Origin: Phycisphaerales bacterium
GTDB lineage: Bacteria; Planctomycetota; Phycisphaerae; Tepidisphaerales; Tepidisphaeraceae
Assembly (NCBI GenBank): GCA_028288775.1
Contig: JAQGHP010000793.1
Coordinates: 1 to 19,427, forward strand
Direction of reading: 5' to 3'
DNA length: 19,427 bases
Shown piece by piece: positions 1 to 6,654 of the stretch. A program made the translations under genes and the position numbers. The stretch's first letter is position 1; each line of letters begins with the position of its first letter. Below the pieces are notes generated by a model. That model did not search any database. It was not told where the DNA came from and saw nothing but the letters and a program-made list of their open reading frames with translations.

Positions 1-275
1 ATAACTGTGCGGCCCCTTCTCCCTCCTCCGGTACTCCGGGGGAGGGGAAAAGCAGGCCTGTAGGGTGGGTGTACCCGCCCACCATTTGACACTCGATTAG
101 TTGAGAAACGGTGGGCGGGTACACCCACCCTACACGCTTGCTTTTCCCCTCCTCCGGTACTCCAGGGAGGGTAAGGTGGGGGTTGGCCCAATGATGCGTT
201 TACTTGCGTATCGAAACCCCCACCCCCAGCCCTCCCCCGGAGTACCGGAGGAGGGAGAAGGGGCCGCACAGTTAT
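1..275. repeat. 46-bp perfect inverted repeat enclosing a second palindrome
   Basis: Bases 1-46 are the exact reverse complement of 230-275. The arm contains a hairpin-capable unit of the form CCGGTACTCCGGGGGAGGG. The left arm begins at the window edge, so the element may extend further left. Inside lie a 74-bp palindrome (60-133) and another unit of the outer type at about 139-171, where the stretch GCTTTTCCCCTCCTCCGG mirrors the sequence around 28-56 with few mismatches. The design, pairs of inverted hairpins in noncoding DNA, resembles REP/BIME elements. Short frames open across it only read repeat sequence and I do not call them genes. Confidence 0.85.
60..133. repeat. 74-bp palindromic element, copy A (GTAGGGTGGG family)
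   Basis: The arms 60-83 and 110-133 are exact reverse complements; the perfect pairing extends one base further on each side. Each arm is itself hairpin-capable (GGTGGGTG, a GTACCC apex, CGCCCACC). A second copy of identical length and near-identical arms but a different central loop lies at 17629-17702. The element is nested in a larger inverted repeat here and there. It looks like a BIME-type mobile palindrome with no coding capacity. Confidence 0.85.
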
Positions 276-365
276 TCACGCGACTGGCACAACAGACGCC
301 CGGCTCGTTGCCTCTGCCCATCGACACCCCCCCAATTCCCTCCTAGTCGTCGCAAGGTCCTTTAA

Positions 366-399
366 CCTCGCACGCCGCACGGTTGTGCGAGGCGTTTTT
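366..399 (+). terminator. Rho-independent terminator-like hairpin
   Basis: The stem CCTCGCAC/GTGCGAGG (366-373 with 385-392) encloses an 11-base loop and is followed by CG and five T residues (395-399). This is a good intrinsic terminator on the plus strand. No complete plus-strand gene lies upstream in the window, so it either ends a transcript entering from the left or acts as a leader attenuator 120 bases ahead of the phosphatase gene. Confidence 0.65.
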
Positions 400-518
400 G
401 TCTGATTCACCGGTAAAGCCGGTCGATCTTCCCGCCGACGTTTATGCGGGGGATTCGGTGTGGGCGCGTTGCGCGTCGCGACTGCCGCGGGAGGCCTTTC
501 GGGGCCGGAGAGGGTGAG

Positions 519-1490
519 ATGGGGAGAACATTTCAAGCCGTCCGGTTTCCGGGCGAGAATCTGATCGAGCAGGACCGCCCGGCGTTTACGCCGTCGATGG
601 TGGGCCATGCCTCGGAGGACCTCGTCGCGACGCCCGAGAATCTCGTGCGCCAGTTCGACGAGGTGCAGCGCGAGATGGACGCGCTGCGCGGAGAGCTTAA
701 CGTCCTTCGCCGACGCGACGAAACGCTCAACTTCTACATGCACCGCCTCGACGAGGAATTGCGCCTGGCGGCCCGGCTGCAGCAGGATTTTCTTCCCAAG
801 ACTTTGCCGCAGGTGGGGAAGGTCCACTTTCACACACTTTTCCGCCCAGCCGGGTATGTGAGCGGGGACCTTTACGACGTCATGCGCCTCGACGAACGGC
901 GGATCGGTTTCTACATCGCCGACGCCGTCGGCCACGGCATGCCCGCGGCGCTGCTCACGATGTTCATCAAGCACGCACTGATCACCAAGGAAATCGTCCC
1001 GGGCGGCTACCGCCTTCTGCGCCCGTCCGAGGCGCTCGGGCGACTCAACGAAGCGTTGATCGAGCAGAATCTTTCGCAGGCGACATTCGCCACCGCGCTC
1101 TACGGGATGATCGACGTCGAGACGCTGGAAGTAACGATGTCGTGTGCCGGGCACCCCGCGCCGGTAGTGTTGGGCCGCGAAGGCCCGTTGCGGTCGTTGC
1201 CGACGGAAGGAAGCTTGCTGGGCATCTTCCCCGGCGAGACGTTTACCGATTACACGACGCAGCTGTCGCCGGGCGATCGCCTGGTGGTCTACACGGATGG
1301 CGTGGAGGTTTCGTTCTGTGAGAACCCCGCCGTGGGCGACACCGAAAAATGGCGGGAGGAGCTTTTGAGCCGTCGCGAATTGCCGATGATCGACATGGTG
1401 ACCGGATTGTCGCAGTGCGTGGACAAAGAGTCGGGGAGCTTGGAGCCGAAGGACGATTTGACCATGATCTTCGTTGAGGTGAGGCAATAG
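519..1490 (+). CDS. PP2C-family serine/threonine phosphatase, RsbU/SpoIIE type
   Basis: The 323-residue protein has a short N-terminus, a predicted coiled coil at residues 42-90 (heptad-like LVRQFDEVQREMDALRGEL region), then a SpoIIE/PP2C catalytic domain from about 92 to the end. Visible metal-binding motifs are GDLYD (D117), IADAVGHGMPAAL (D135), CAGHPAPV (210), YTDGV (D260) and KDDLT (D312/D313), so the active site appears complete. Such enzymes dephosphorylate anti-anti-sigma (STAS) proteins in partner-switching stress responses; the coiled coil usually passes a signal or dimerises. No anti-sigma or STAS partner is in this window, nor a receiver domain. An ATG 75 bases upstream is in frame, but GGAGAGGG at 507-514 sits correctly for 519, and the extra residues look non-domain. 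The substrate is unknown. Confidence 0.9.
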   Translation: MGRTFQAVRFPGENLIEQDRPAFTPSMVGHASEDLVATPENLVRQFDEVQREMDALRGELNVLRRRDETLNFYMHRLDEELRLAARLQQDFLPKTLPQVGKVHFHTLFRPAGYVSGDLYDVMRLDERRIGFYIADAVGHGMPAALLTMFIKHALITKEIVPGGYRLLRPSEALGRLNEALIEQNLSQATFATALYGMIDVETLEVTMSCAGHPAPVVLGREGPLRSLPTEGSLLGIFPGETFTDYTTQLSPGDRLVVYTDGVEVSFCENPAVGDTEKWREELLSRRELPMIDMVTGLSQCVDKESGSLEPKDDLTMIFVEVRQ

Positions 1491-1715
1491 GCCCCCTCGG
1501 CATCCCAGCGGACTTTTCCCGCGATCTCAATGCAAATTGGTGAATCGTCCGAAGTTCGGATTCATACCGTTGTGCCTGCAACTATGCTCTGGCGATCTCT
1601 GCCATTCCGCCGCTGAACGGCCTCATCCGTAAGAGCCCGCCTCTTCCGCCCGGCGTCGGGAACCGTGCTCATCCTATGCAATTAGCCCGCTGTCCAAGCA
1701 GCACCCGCAGCCTTT

Positions 1716-1743
1716 CTCCTCTTCCGCCACTCCGGGAGGGGGA
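1716..1743. repeat. Solo REP-like hairpin unit, diverged
   Basis: CTCCTCTTCCGCCACTCCGG followed by GAGGGGGA matches one half of the inverted repeat at 1-46, with GCCACTCC in place of GGTACTCC at the apex. It is a lone unit without an inverted partner, next to the octamer array. Confidence 0.55.
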
Positions 1744-1754
1744 ACAGGTGCAGA

Positions 1755-1862
1755 GGTTCAAGGGTTTAAGGGTCGACGGGTCGAAAGGTCGAAAGGTCGA
1801 AGGTTTGAAGGGTTCAAGAGTTCATGCCCCTGAACCTTTGAACCCTTCAACCCATGAACCCT
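1755..1862. repeat. Octamer tandem repeat with inverted counterpart
   Basis: Nine adjacent 8-bp units (1755-1826) vary around GGTTCAAG, GGTCGAAA and GGTTTGAAG. Four bases after the last unit, the reverse complement of the same motif begins (1831-1862: TGAACCTTTGAACCCTTCAA and on). Bases 1802-1824 pair with 1831-1852 with few mismatches, giving a long stem with a tiny GCCCC-type loop. It is noncoding and lies between the phosphatase and the membrane protein. Confidence 0.8.
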
Positions 1863-1936
1863 CCTCGTAAGACCGCCTCATGCCCCGCACGAGTCGGAGC
1901 GGAATTCCCGGCACAGCGATTGCAAAGTATCGATTG

Positions 1937-1945
1937 TGCGATAAT
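1937..1945 (+). promoter_or_regulatory. Possible extended -10 promoter for the AI-2E-family gene
   Basis: TGC followed by GATAAT (1940-1945) matches an extended -10 element, 45 bases ahead of the ATG at 1990. The best upstream -35 candidate, TTGCAA at 1920-1925, is spaced 14 bases away, which is too short, so the call rests on the extended -10 only. Confidence 0.3.
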
Positions 1946-1989
1946 CGCGTCGCTGCGAACTGGCTGGGGCGTGGGGTGAGGGCATTTCA

Positions 1990-4083
1990 ATGGCTCGACC
2001 TGCTGAACTCGCGAAGGGTTCTAAGTTGATTGTTCTGGCTTCGGTCTGCCTCATCGTTGCGGCACTTTATTTCAGCCGCGAAGTGCTCATTCCGCTCGCG
2101 CTGGCGATCCTGTTGAGTTTCCTGCTCTCGCCCGTGGTGGCGTGGCTGGAGGGGCTTCGGTTGCCGCGGGCGTTCGCGACGATCCTGGTCGTGACGATCG
2201 GGGTGGCACTGCTGCTGACGCTGGGATACGTCGTCGAGAAGCAGGTCGTTTCGGTGGTCAATGATCTGCCGAACTATCGGGGAGAGCTGACGACCAAGAT
2301 CCGTAATTTCCGCGGCCACGGCCGCTTTCTCGGCAGAGCCCAGCAGGAGTTGAAGGAGATTAGCTCATCCACGTCCGGCACGCCCGCCGACGGACACGCC
2401 GCGACGCCCGCCAACGCCAACGCCGCCCCCTCTACTCAGCCGACAGCGGAAAACCCCCTCCCCGTCCGCCTGTTCCCGGCGAGCCCGTCGCCACTCGCCC
2501 TCCTTCAAGAATACGCCTCCAACCTCATGAGCCCCCTGGCAACTACGGGCCTCGTGCTGATCTTTGTAATATTCATGCTCCTTACGCGCGAGGACCTGCG
2601 CGACCGGTTGATTCGCCTGGTCGGGCACGGGCAGATCAATCTTACCACCCAGGCTTTCGACGAAGCGGGGACGCGCATCACGCGCTACCTGGGCGCGCTG
2701 TCGATCGTGAACATCGCATACGGGCTCGCGACCGCGGGCGGACTTTGGCTGATCGGCAAGCTCCTGGGCGCGGGCCACAGCTTTCCCAATGTGCTGGTGT
2801 GGGGGCTGCTCGTCGGGGTTTTCCGCTTCGTGCCCTACGTGGGGATCTGGATCAGCGCGGCGGTCCCGATCGTCCTCTCGTTCGCGCTCTTCCCCGGAAA
2901 TTCAGCTTTTCTTGCGACCATCGGCCTGTTCGTCGTACTCGAGATCGTCGTCAGCCAGTTCGTCGAGCCGTATTGGTACGGGGCCAGCACGGGGATGTCG
3001 GCGCTGGCCGTGCTCGTGGCGGCGGTGTTCTGGACCTGGCTCTGGGGGCCGATCGGATTGCTCCTCTCCACCCCGCTTACCGTGATTCTGGTGGTCATGG
3101 GCAAGTACATCCCGCAGCTCAAGTTCCTCGACATTCTGCTGCGCGAAGAGCCTGTCCTCTCGCCGCACGTCCGCTTCTATCAGCGCCTCGTCGCAAGGGA
3201 CGAGGAGGAGGCCACCGAAGTGGCCAACGCCTACCTCGCCGAGAAGCATTCGCTGGAGGCGGCGTATGACGAGCTGCTCGTGCCCGCGCTCGCATTGTCC
3301 GAGCACGACCATCACCATGGCGACCTCGACGACGAGCACCTCGCGTTCGTCCGCAAGGCCACGCGCGACATCGTTGAAGAATTGGCCGATGAGTACCGGG
3401 CCCAGTTCGGACAGACCCCGACTGAGACCGAGGGAAAACGTGACACTGAAGGTAAACGCATCGGCGCAGGGTCGGCCCTGTCGGCGGCGGCGAACACGGT
3501 AGCCGCCGCGGCCGCCGCGGCGGCGCACGCCGTGAAGGGCGGCAACGGAAATTCCGACACCTCCGGCGCAGCGCCCGATGACACGCCCGCGCACCGGTTT
3601 CTCAACGTCCCCGACGGGTGCAAGGTCACGGTGCTGTGCCTGCCGGCACGCGACGAAGCCGATGAAATCGTCGCGCTGATGCTCGCCCAGTTGCTGGAAA
3701 TCCGCGGCTACTGCACGCAGGTCCCCACGGCCGATGCGCTGGCGTCGGAGATGGTTGGCATGGTCGAAACAAACCATGCGGATCTGGTTTGCGTGTCGGC
3801 CCTGCCCCCCGCCGCCGTGGCCCACTCCCGCTACCTCTGCAAGCGACTGCACACGCGCTTCCCCGACGTGAAAATGATCGTCGGGCTCTGGACGATGAAA
3901 GGCGACATGGACCGGGTAAAATCCCGCCTCAGTTGCAGCAGCGACGTACAGGTAGTCACGACGCTCCACGACGCCCACAAGCAGATCGAGCAGATGGCTC
4001 ATCTTGCGATTGTCGCCCCAAGCGCCGAGCAGACCGAGGTTTCCGCGACCGAGCCCCGCGCCGAGCCCGCGGGGGCCGCCTGA
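1990..4083 (+). CDS. AI-2E/UPF0118-family membrane protein with large soluble C-terminal extension
   Basis: The 697-residue protein has hydrophobic segments at about 12-28, 31-53, 60-82, 184-199, 234-258, 266-320 and 335-372, the usual layout of the AI-2E transporter family, including FRFVPYVGIWIS (278-289) and QFVEPYWYG (323-331). Family members export or move small solutes and some are Na+/H+ antiporters; the substrate here cannot be read. A low-complexity Ala/Pro/Thr linker occupies 126-156 in the periplasmic or cytosolic loop. Residues 385-697 are extra: a helical section (388-475) with a His-rich EHDHHHGDLDDEH patch, a poly-Ala stretch (498-513), then an alpha/beta domain (540-665) resembling a B12-binding-type Rossmann fold but without a DxHxxG motif. 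Family members are usually about 350 residues. It is followed after 27 bases by the NamA-like gene. The ATG at 1990 is preceded only by a weak GTGAGGGC site. Confidence 0.85.
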   Translation: MARPAELAKGSKLIVLASVCLIVAALYFSREVLIPLALAILLSFLLSPVVAWLEGLRLPRAFATILVVTIGVALLLTLGYVVEKQVVSVVNDLPNYRGELTTKIRNFRGHGRFLGRAQQELKEISSSTSGTPADGHAATPANANAAPSTQPTAENPLPVRLFPASPSPLALLQEYASNLMSPLATTGLVLIFVIFMLLTREDLRDRLIRLVGHGQINLTTQAFDEAGTRITRYLGALSIVNIAYGLATAGGLWLIGKLLGAGHSFPNVLVWGLLVGVFRFVPYVGIWISAAVPIVLSFALFPGNSAFLATIGLFVVLEIVVSQFVEPYWYGASTGMSALAVLVAAVFWTWLWGPIGLLLSTPLTVILVVMGKYIPQLKFLDILLREEPVLSPHVRFYQRLVARDEEEATEVANAYLAEKHSLEAAYDELLVPALALSEHDHHHGDLDDEHLAFVRKATRDIVEELADEYRAQFGQTPTETEGKRDTEGKRIGAGSALSAAANTVAAAAAAAAHAVKGGNGNSDTSGAAPDDTPAHRFLNVPDGCKVTVLCLPARDEADEIVALMLAQLLEIRGYCTQVPTADALASEMVGMVETNHADLVCVSALPPAAVAHSRYLCKRLHTRFPDVKMIVGLWTMKGDMDRVKSRLSCSSDVQVVTTLHDAHKQIEQMAHLAIVAPSAEQTEVSATEPRAEPAGAA

Positions 4084-4110
4084 CTGTGCCCGATCAGATT
4101 GGACGAAGCC

Positions 4111-5181
4111 ATGAGCCGACTTTTCTCAACGTTTTCACTCCGGGAAATTGAGTTTCGCAACCGCGTGTTCGTCTCCCCGATGTGCCAGTATTCCAGCGAA
4201 GACGGCATGCCCAACGACTGGCACCTGGTACACCTGGGCAGCAGGGCCGTCGGCGGCGCGGCGATGGTCATGGTGGAGGCCACCGCGGTTTCTCCCGAGG
4301 GCCGGATCTCTCCGGCGGACAGCGGCATCTGGTCGGACCGCCATGCCCAGGCTTTCGTGCGCATCACCCGTTTCATCAAGGAAAACGGCGCGGTGCCGGG
4401 CGTGCAGCTCGCGCACGCCGGGCGGAAAGCTTCAACCCAGCCGCCCTGGCTCGGCGGCAAGGGACTCGAACACCGCAGCGGAGGATGGGAGCCGATCGCG
4501 CCCAGCGCACTGGCGTTTGACAGCGACTACATCATGCCGCGTGAAATGTCGTTGGCCGACATCGACGCGGTGGTCAACGAATTCGCCTCTGCGGCGCGCC
4601 GGGGCATCGAAGGCGGCTTCGAGGCCGTCGAGATCCACGCCGCCCACGGCTACCTGCTGCACGAATTTCTCTCCCCGCTCTCCAACCGCCGCACCGACGA
4701 ATACGGCGGATCACTGGCCAATCGCATGCGCCTCCCTCTGCGCGTGGCCAAGGCCGTGCGCGGTGTGTGGCCGCAACGGTGGCCCGTTTTCACGCGCATC
4801 TCCGCCAGTGACTGGGCCGAAGGCGGGTGGGATTTGCCGCAGTCAATCGAGCTTTCCCGCGCGCTCAAGGACGTCGGCATAGACCTCATCGATTGCTCCA
4901 GCGGCGGATTGGTCCCCAACGCGAAGATCCCCGTCCGTCCCGGCTACCAGGTCCCCTTCTCCGAGGCGATCCGCAAGGAAGTCGGAATCGCAACCGGCGC
5001 GGTCGGCATGATCACCGAGCCGCTCCAGGCCGAGCAAATCATGGCCAACGGACAGGCCGACGTGGTGCTCCTCGCGCGCGAATTGCTCCGCGACCCCTAT
5101 TGGCCCCTCCACGCGGCAGAAGAATTGGGCGCAGACGTGCAATGGCCCAAGCAATACGGCCGGGCGAAGGCGCATGCGTGA
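4111..5181 (+). CDS. namA: NADH:flavin oxidoreductase, old yellow enzyme of the NamA/YqjM class
   Basis: The 356-residue protein is a full-length FMN-binding TIM barrel. Signature features are PMCQYSSEDG with C25 in the redox-tuning position typical of YqjM, QLAHAGRKA (99-107), the substrate-binding pair in EIHAAHGYLLHEF (H176 and H179), SPLSNRRTDEYGGS (188-201) and the phosphate-binding end GMITEPLQAEQI with ADVVLLARELLRDPYWP. Such enzymes reduce activated C=C bonds of enals, enones and nitro compounds using NADPH, and are linked to detoxification and oxidative stress. The native substrate is unknown. A TTG at 4099 is in frame, but ATG 4111 matches the family's normal start (MSRLFSTFSLREIEFRNRV). 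The close distance to the membrane protein suggests possible co-transcription. The symbol is given by class, not proven orthology. Confidence 0.93.
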   Translation: MSRLFSTFSLREIEFRNRVFVSPMCQYSSEDGMPNDWHLVHLGSRAVGGAAMVMVEATAVSPEGRISPADSGIWSDRHAQAFVRITRFIKENGAVPGVQLAHAGRKASTQPPWLGGKGLEHRSGGWEPIAPSALAFDSDYIMPREMSLADIDAVVNEFASAARRGIEGGFEAVEIHAAHGYLLHEFLSPLSNRRTDEYGGSLANRMRLPLRVAKAVRGVWPQRWPVFTRISASDWAEGGWDLPQSIELSRALKDVGIDLIDCSSGGLVPNAKIPVRPGYQVPFSEAIRKEVGIATGAVGMITEPLQAEQIMANGQADVVLLARELLRDPYWPLHAAEELGADVQWPKQYGRAKAHA

Positions 5182-5204
5182 CACTTTGGGCGGGCGACCT
5201 CCTT

Positions 5205-5233
5205 TGCCCTCCTCCAGTACTCCGGGCGAGGGA
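5205..5233. repeat. Solo REP-like hairpin unit
   Basis: TGCCCTCCTCCAGTACTCCG followed by GGCGAGGGA matches one arm of the inverted repeat at 1-46, including the GTACTC apex, and folds as CCCTC/GAGGG. It lies 23 bases after the NamA-like stop codon and has no inverted partner nearby. Confidence 0.65.
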
Positions 5234-5309
5234 GACGCGCCATCGAATCTCTGACGCGTCCACGAAGACATGATCTCTTTATCCGCGCGAGACGGCATCC
5301 GCTTCGTGG

Positions 5310-5315
5310 TACAAT
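5310..5315 (+). promoter_or_regulatory. Possible -10 element for the DUF1080 gene
   Basis: TACAAT (5310-5315) lies 51 bases ahead of the ATG at 5367, in a gap between a repeat unit and the gene. I do not see a good -35 at the usual distance, so this is tentative. Confidence 0.3.
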
Positions 5316-5366
5316 GCGGGCATAGCAAATTCGAATTTCAGCACGGCGGTCATTCGAGGTTTACCC

Positions 5367-6131
5367 ATGGAACCAGCGCGCACGCGATCCGGCAGCACCT
5401 ACGACACCTTAACTCAACGCGGGCAGCGCCGGTTTATCATCGCTCTTTCCCTTGTGGGCGTGTTGACCATCGTCTGTCTGCTCGCGCCCGGCGCGCGCGG
5501 CGACGCATCCTCGACCGAAAAGCCGGCCGCCAAGACGCCGGACAAGAAGCCCGCCGAGCCGCAATGGCAGAGCCTTTTTGACGGCAAGACTTTGGGCAAA
5601 TGGAAGGTTTCCGATTTCGCTGGTCATGGCGAACCCACGGTGGAAGACGGCATGCTACGGCTGCCGTTCGGCGAGCAGCTCACGGGCGTCACCTATTCCG
5701 GCGAAATCCCCAAGATGAATTACGAGGTGGAGCTCGAGGCGCAGAAGCTGGACGGCGCAGACTTCTTCTGCGGCCTGACGTTTCCCGTCGATGATTCGTT
5801 CGCGTCCTTCATCGTCGGTGGATGGGGCGGCAGCGTCGTCGGGATTTCCAGTTTCGACGGGAAGGACGCCGCCCACAACGACACGCGCAGCTCCCACCGA
5901 TTCGATTCCGGCAAGTGGTACAAAATCCGCCTGCGCGTGCTCCCGGATAAGCTGCAGGCGTGGATCAACGAGGAAAAAGTGGTTGACGTGACGACCACCG
6001 GGAAAAAGATATCCACCCGCCGCGAGATCGACGCGGGCAAGCCTTTCGGGCTCTCCTCCTACCAGACGAGTGCGGCAATGCGCAACATCCGGATCCGCAC
6101 GCTCGCCGCCGACGAAGCGCCCGCCAAGTAA
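5367..6131 (+). CDS. Exported DUF1080 (3-keto-disaccharide hydrolase-like) protein
   Basis: The 254-residue protein starts with a basic stretch then a hydrophobic segment (residues 22-41) ending in PGARGDAS, which looks like a signal peptide or a membrane anchor, followed by a Lys/Pro/Ala-rich linker (47-65). Residues 66-247 form a concanavalin-like beta-sandwich of the DUF1080 family: WQSLFDGKTLGKWKV at its start is the family hallmark, FFCGLTFPVDD and GGWGGSVVGISS are in the core, and GKWYKIRLRV and GLSSYQTSAAMRNIRI are near the end. Relatives act on carbohydrates, some as 3-keto-glycoside hydrolases, and are highly expanded in planctomycetes; I cannot tell if this one is catalytic or only binds sugars. 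The ATG has a GAGGT at 5356-5360. The neighbouring trehalose gene is a thematic sugar link, nothing stronger. Confidence 0.87.
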   Translation: MEPARTRSGSTYDTLTQRGQRRFIIALSLVGVLTIVCLLAPGARGDASSTEKPAAKTPDKKPAEPQWQSLFDGKTLGKWKVSDFAGHGEPTVEDGMLRLPFGEQLTGVTYSGEIPKMNYEVELEAQKLDGADFFCGLTFPVDDSFASFIVGGWGGSVVGISSFDGKDAAHNDTRSSHRFDSGKWYKIRLRVLPDKLQAWINEEKVVDVTTTGKKISTRREIDAGKPFGLSSYQTSAAMRNIRIRTLAADEAPAK

Positions 6132-6289
6132 GACGCCTAACCAACGCGCCGCCGGCCTTGTCGCCACACGCGTTACAGCCGCTTGCCGGCGCGAGCTGGG
6201 GCTCTGGGCGCTTCCGGAAATAACCGGGCACGACTTTTTCGGCGCGGCCCCCGAATTGCTTCCATCCCTGCATCTATGGAGGTATGCGT

Positions 6290-6622
6290 ATGCTCCGACA
6301 GCGAAAGACAGCCGCCCCAAGCGGCATCGGAAACGAGACCGCGGCAGAGGAAACAATTCTCGCCTTCGACGGCCCGGCGATCGTGCGTGGCATCACGTAT
6401 CACGTGATCGACGAGGGCATGGCCGGCGGTATTTCTGAAGAGGCGGCGCGCCGAACGCTCGAGCGCCTGCAAGCCCGGTCCATTCGCCCCACCATCGAGC
6501 GCAGTCGGTGGGGCGGGCTGAGTAATGGCGAGCGCCTCGAATGGCTGTTGGCGCAAAGCCAGACGTTTCTGCTCATCGGCCCTGGCAATCTCATGTTGTT
6601 GCGTTCCCGGCGCGGCCACTAA
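6290..6622 (+). CDS. Small hypothetical protein upstream of the trehalose gene
   Basis: I do not recognise this 110-residue protein. It has no signal peptide or membrane segment, is rich in Arg, and has a short beta-like stretch (TILAFDGPAIVRGITYHVID) followed by probable helices (GISEEAARRTLERLQARS and LSNGERLEWLLAQSQ) and a hydrophobic end LLIGPGNLMLL before a basic tail. GGAGGT at 6278-6283 sits seven bases before the ATG at 6290, so I prefer it to the ATG at 6284, which abuts that site. The gene ends 32 bases before the trehalose-6-phosphate synthase gene on the same strand, so they are likely co-transcribed. An open frame on the opposite strand overlaps it but has no comparable start signal. 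Reality as a gene is likely; function unknown. Confidence 0.7.
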   Translation: MLRQRKTAAPSGIGNETAAEETILAFDGPAIVRGITYHVIDEGMAGGISEEAARRTLERLQARSIRPTIERSRWGGLSNGERLEWLLAQSQTFLLIGPGNLMLLRSRRGH

Positions 6623-6654
6623 CAGGTCGGCGGGGCCGGGGGGGTCTCGATTGA

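Larger units (their letters stand above)
1491..1989. other. Intergenic gap of 499 bases holding repeats
   Basis: I see no convincing gene. It contains a single hairpin unit related to the outer repeat family (1716-1743), an octamer tandem array with an inverted counterpart (1755-1862), and a possible extended -10 promoter (1937-1945) ahead of the next gene. Open frames here are short and mostly read repeat DNA. Confidence 0.7.

Noticed and set aside
101..346. A possible small gene before the terminator-like hairpin
   Set aside because: Its translation is nearly all palindromic repeat sequence with Pro/Gly-rich strings and no ribosome site.
276..1487. A 403-codon open frame on the minus strand opposite the phosphatase gene
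   Set aside because: It is antisense to a gene with a complete PP2C motif set and its translation is Arg/His-rich without any domain; it also runs into repeat DNA.
1755..1862. A possible CRISPR array
   Set aside because: The units are 8 bp with no spacers and end in an inverted copy, so this is a short tandem repeat, not CRISPR; no cas gene is present.
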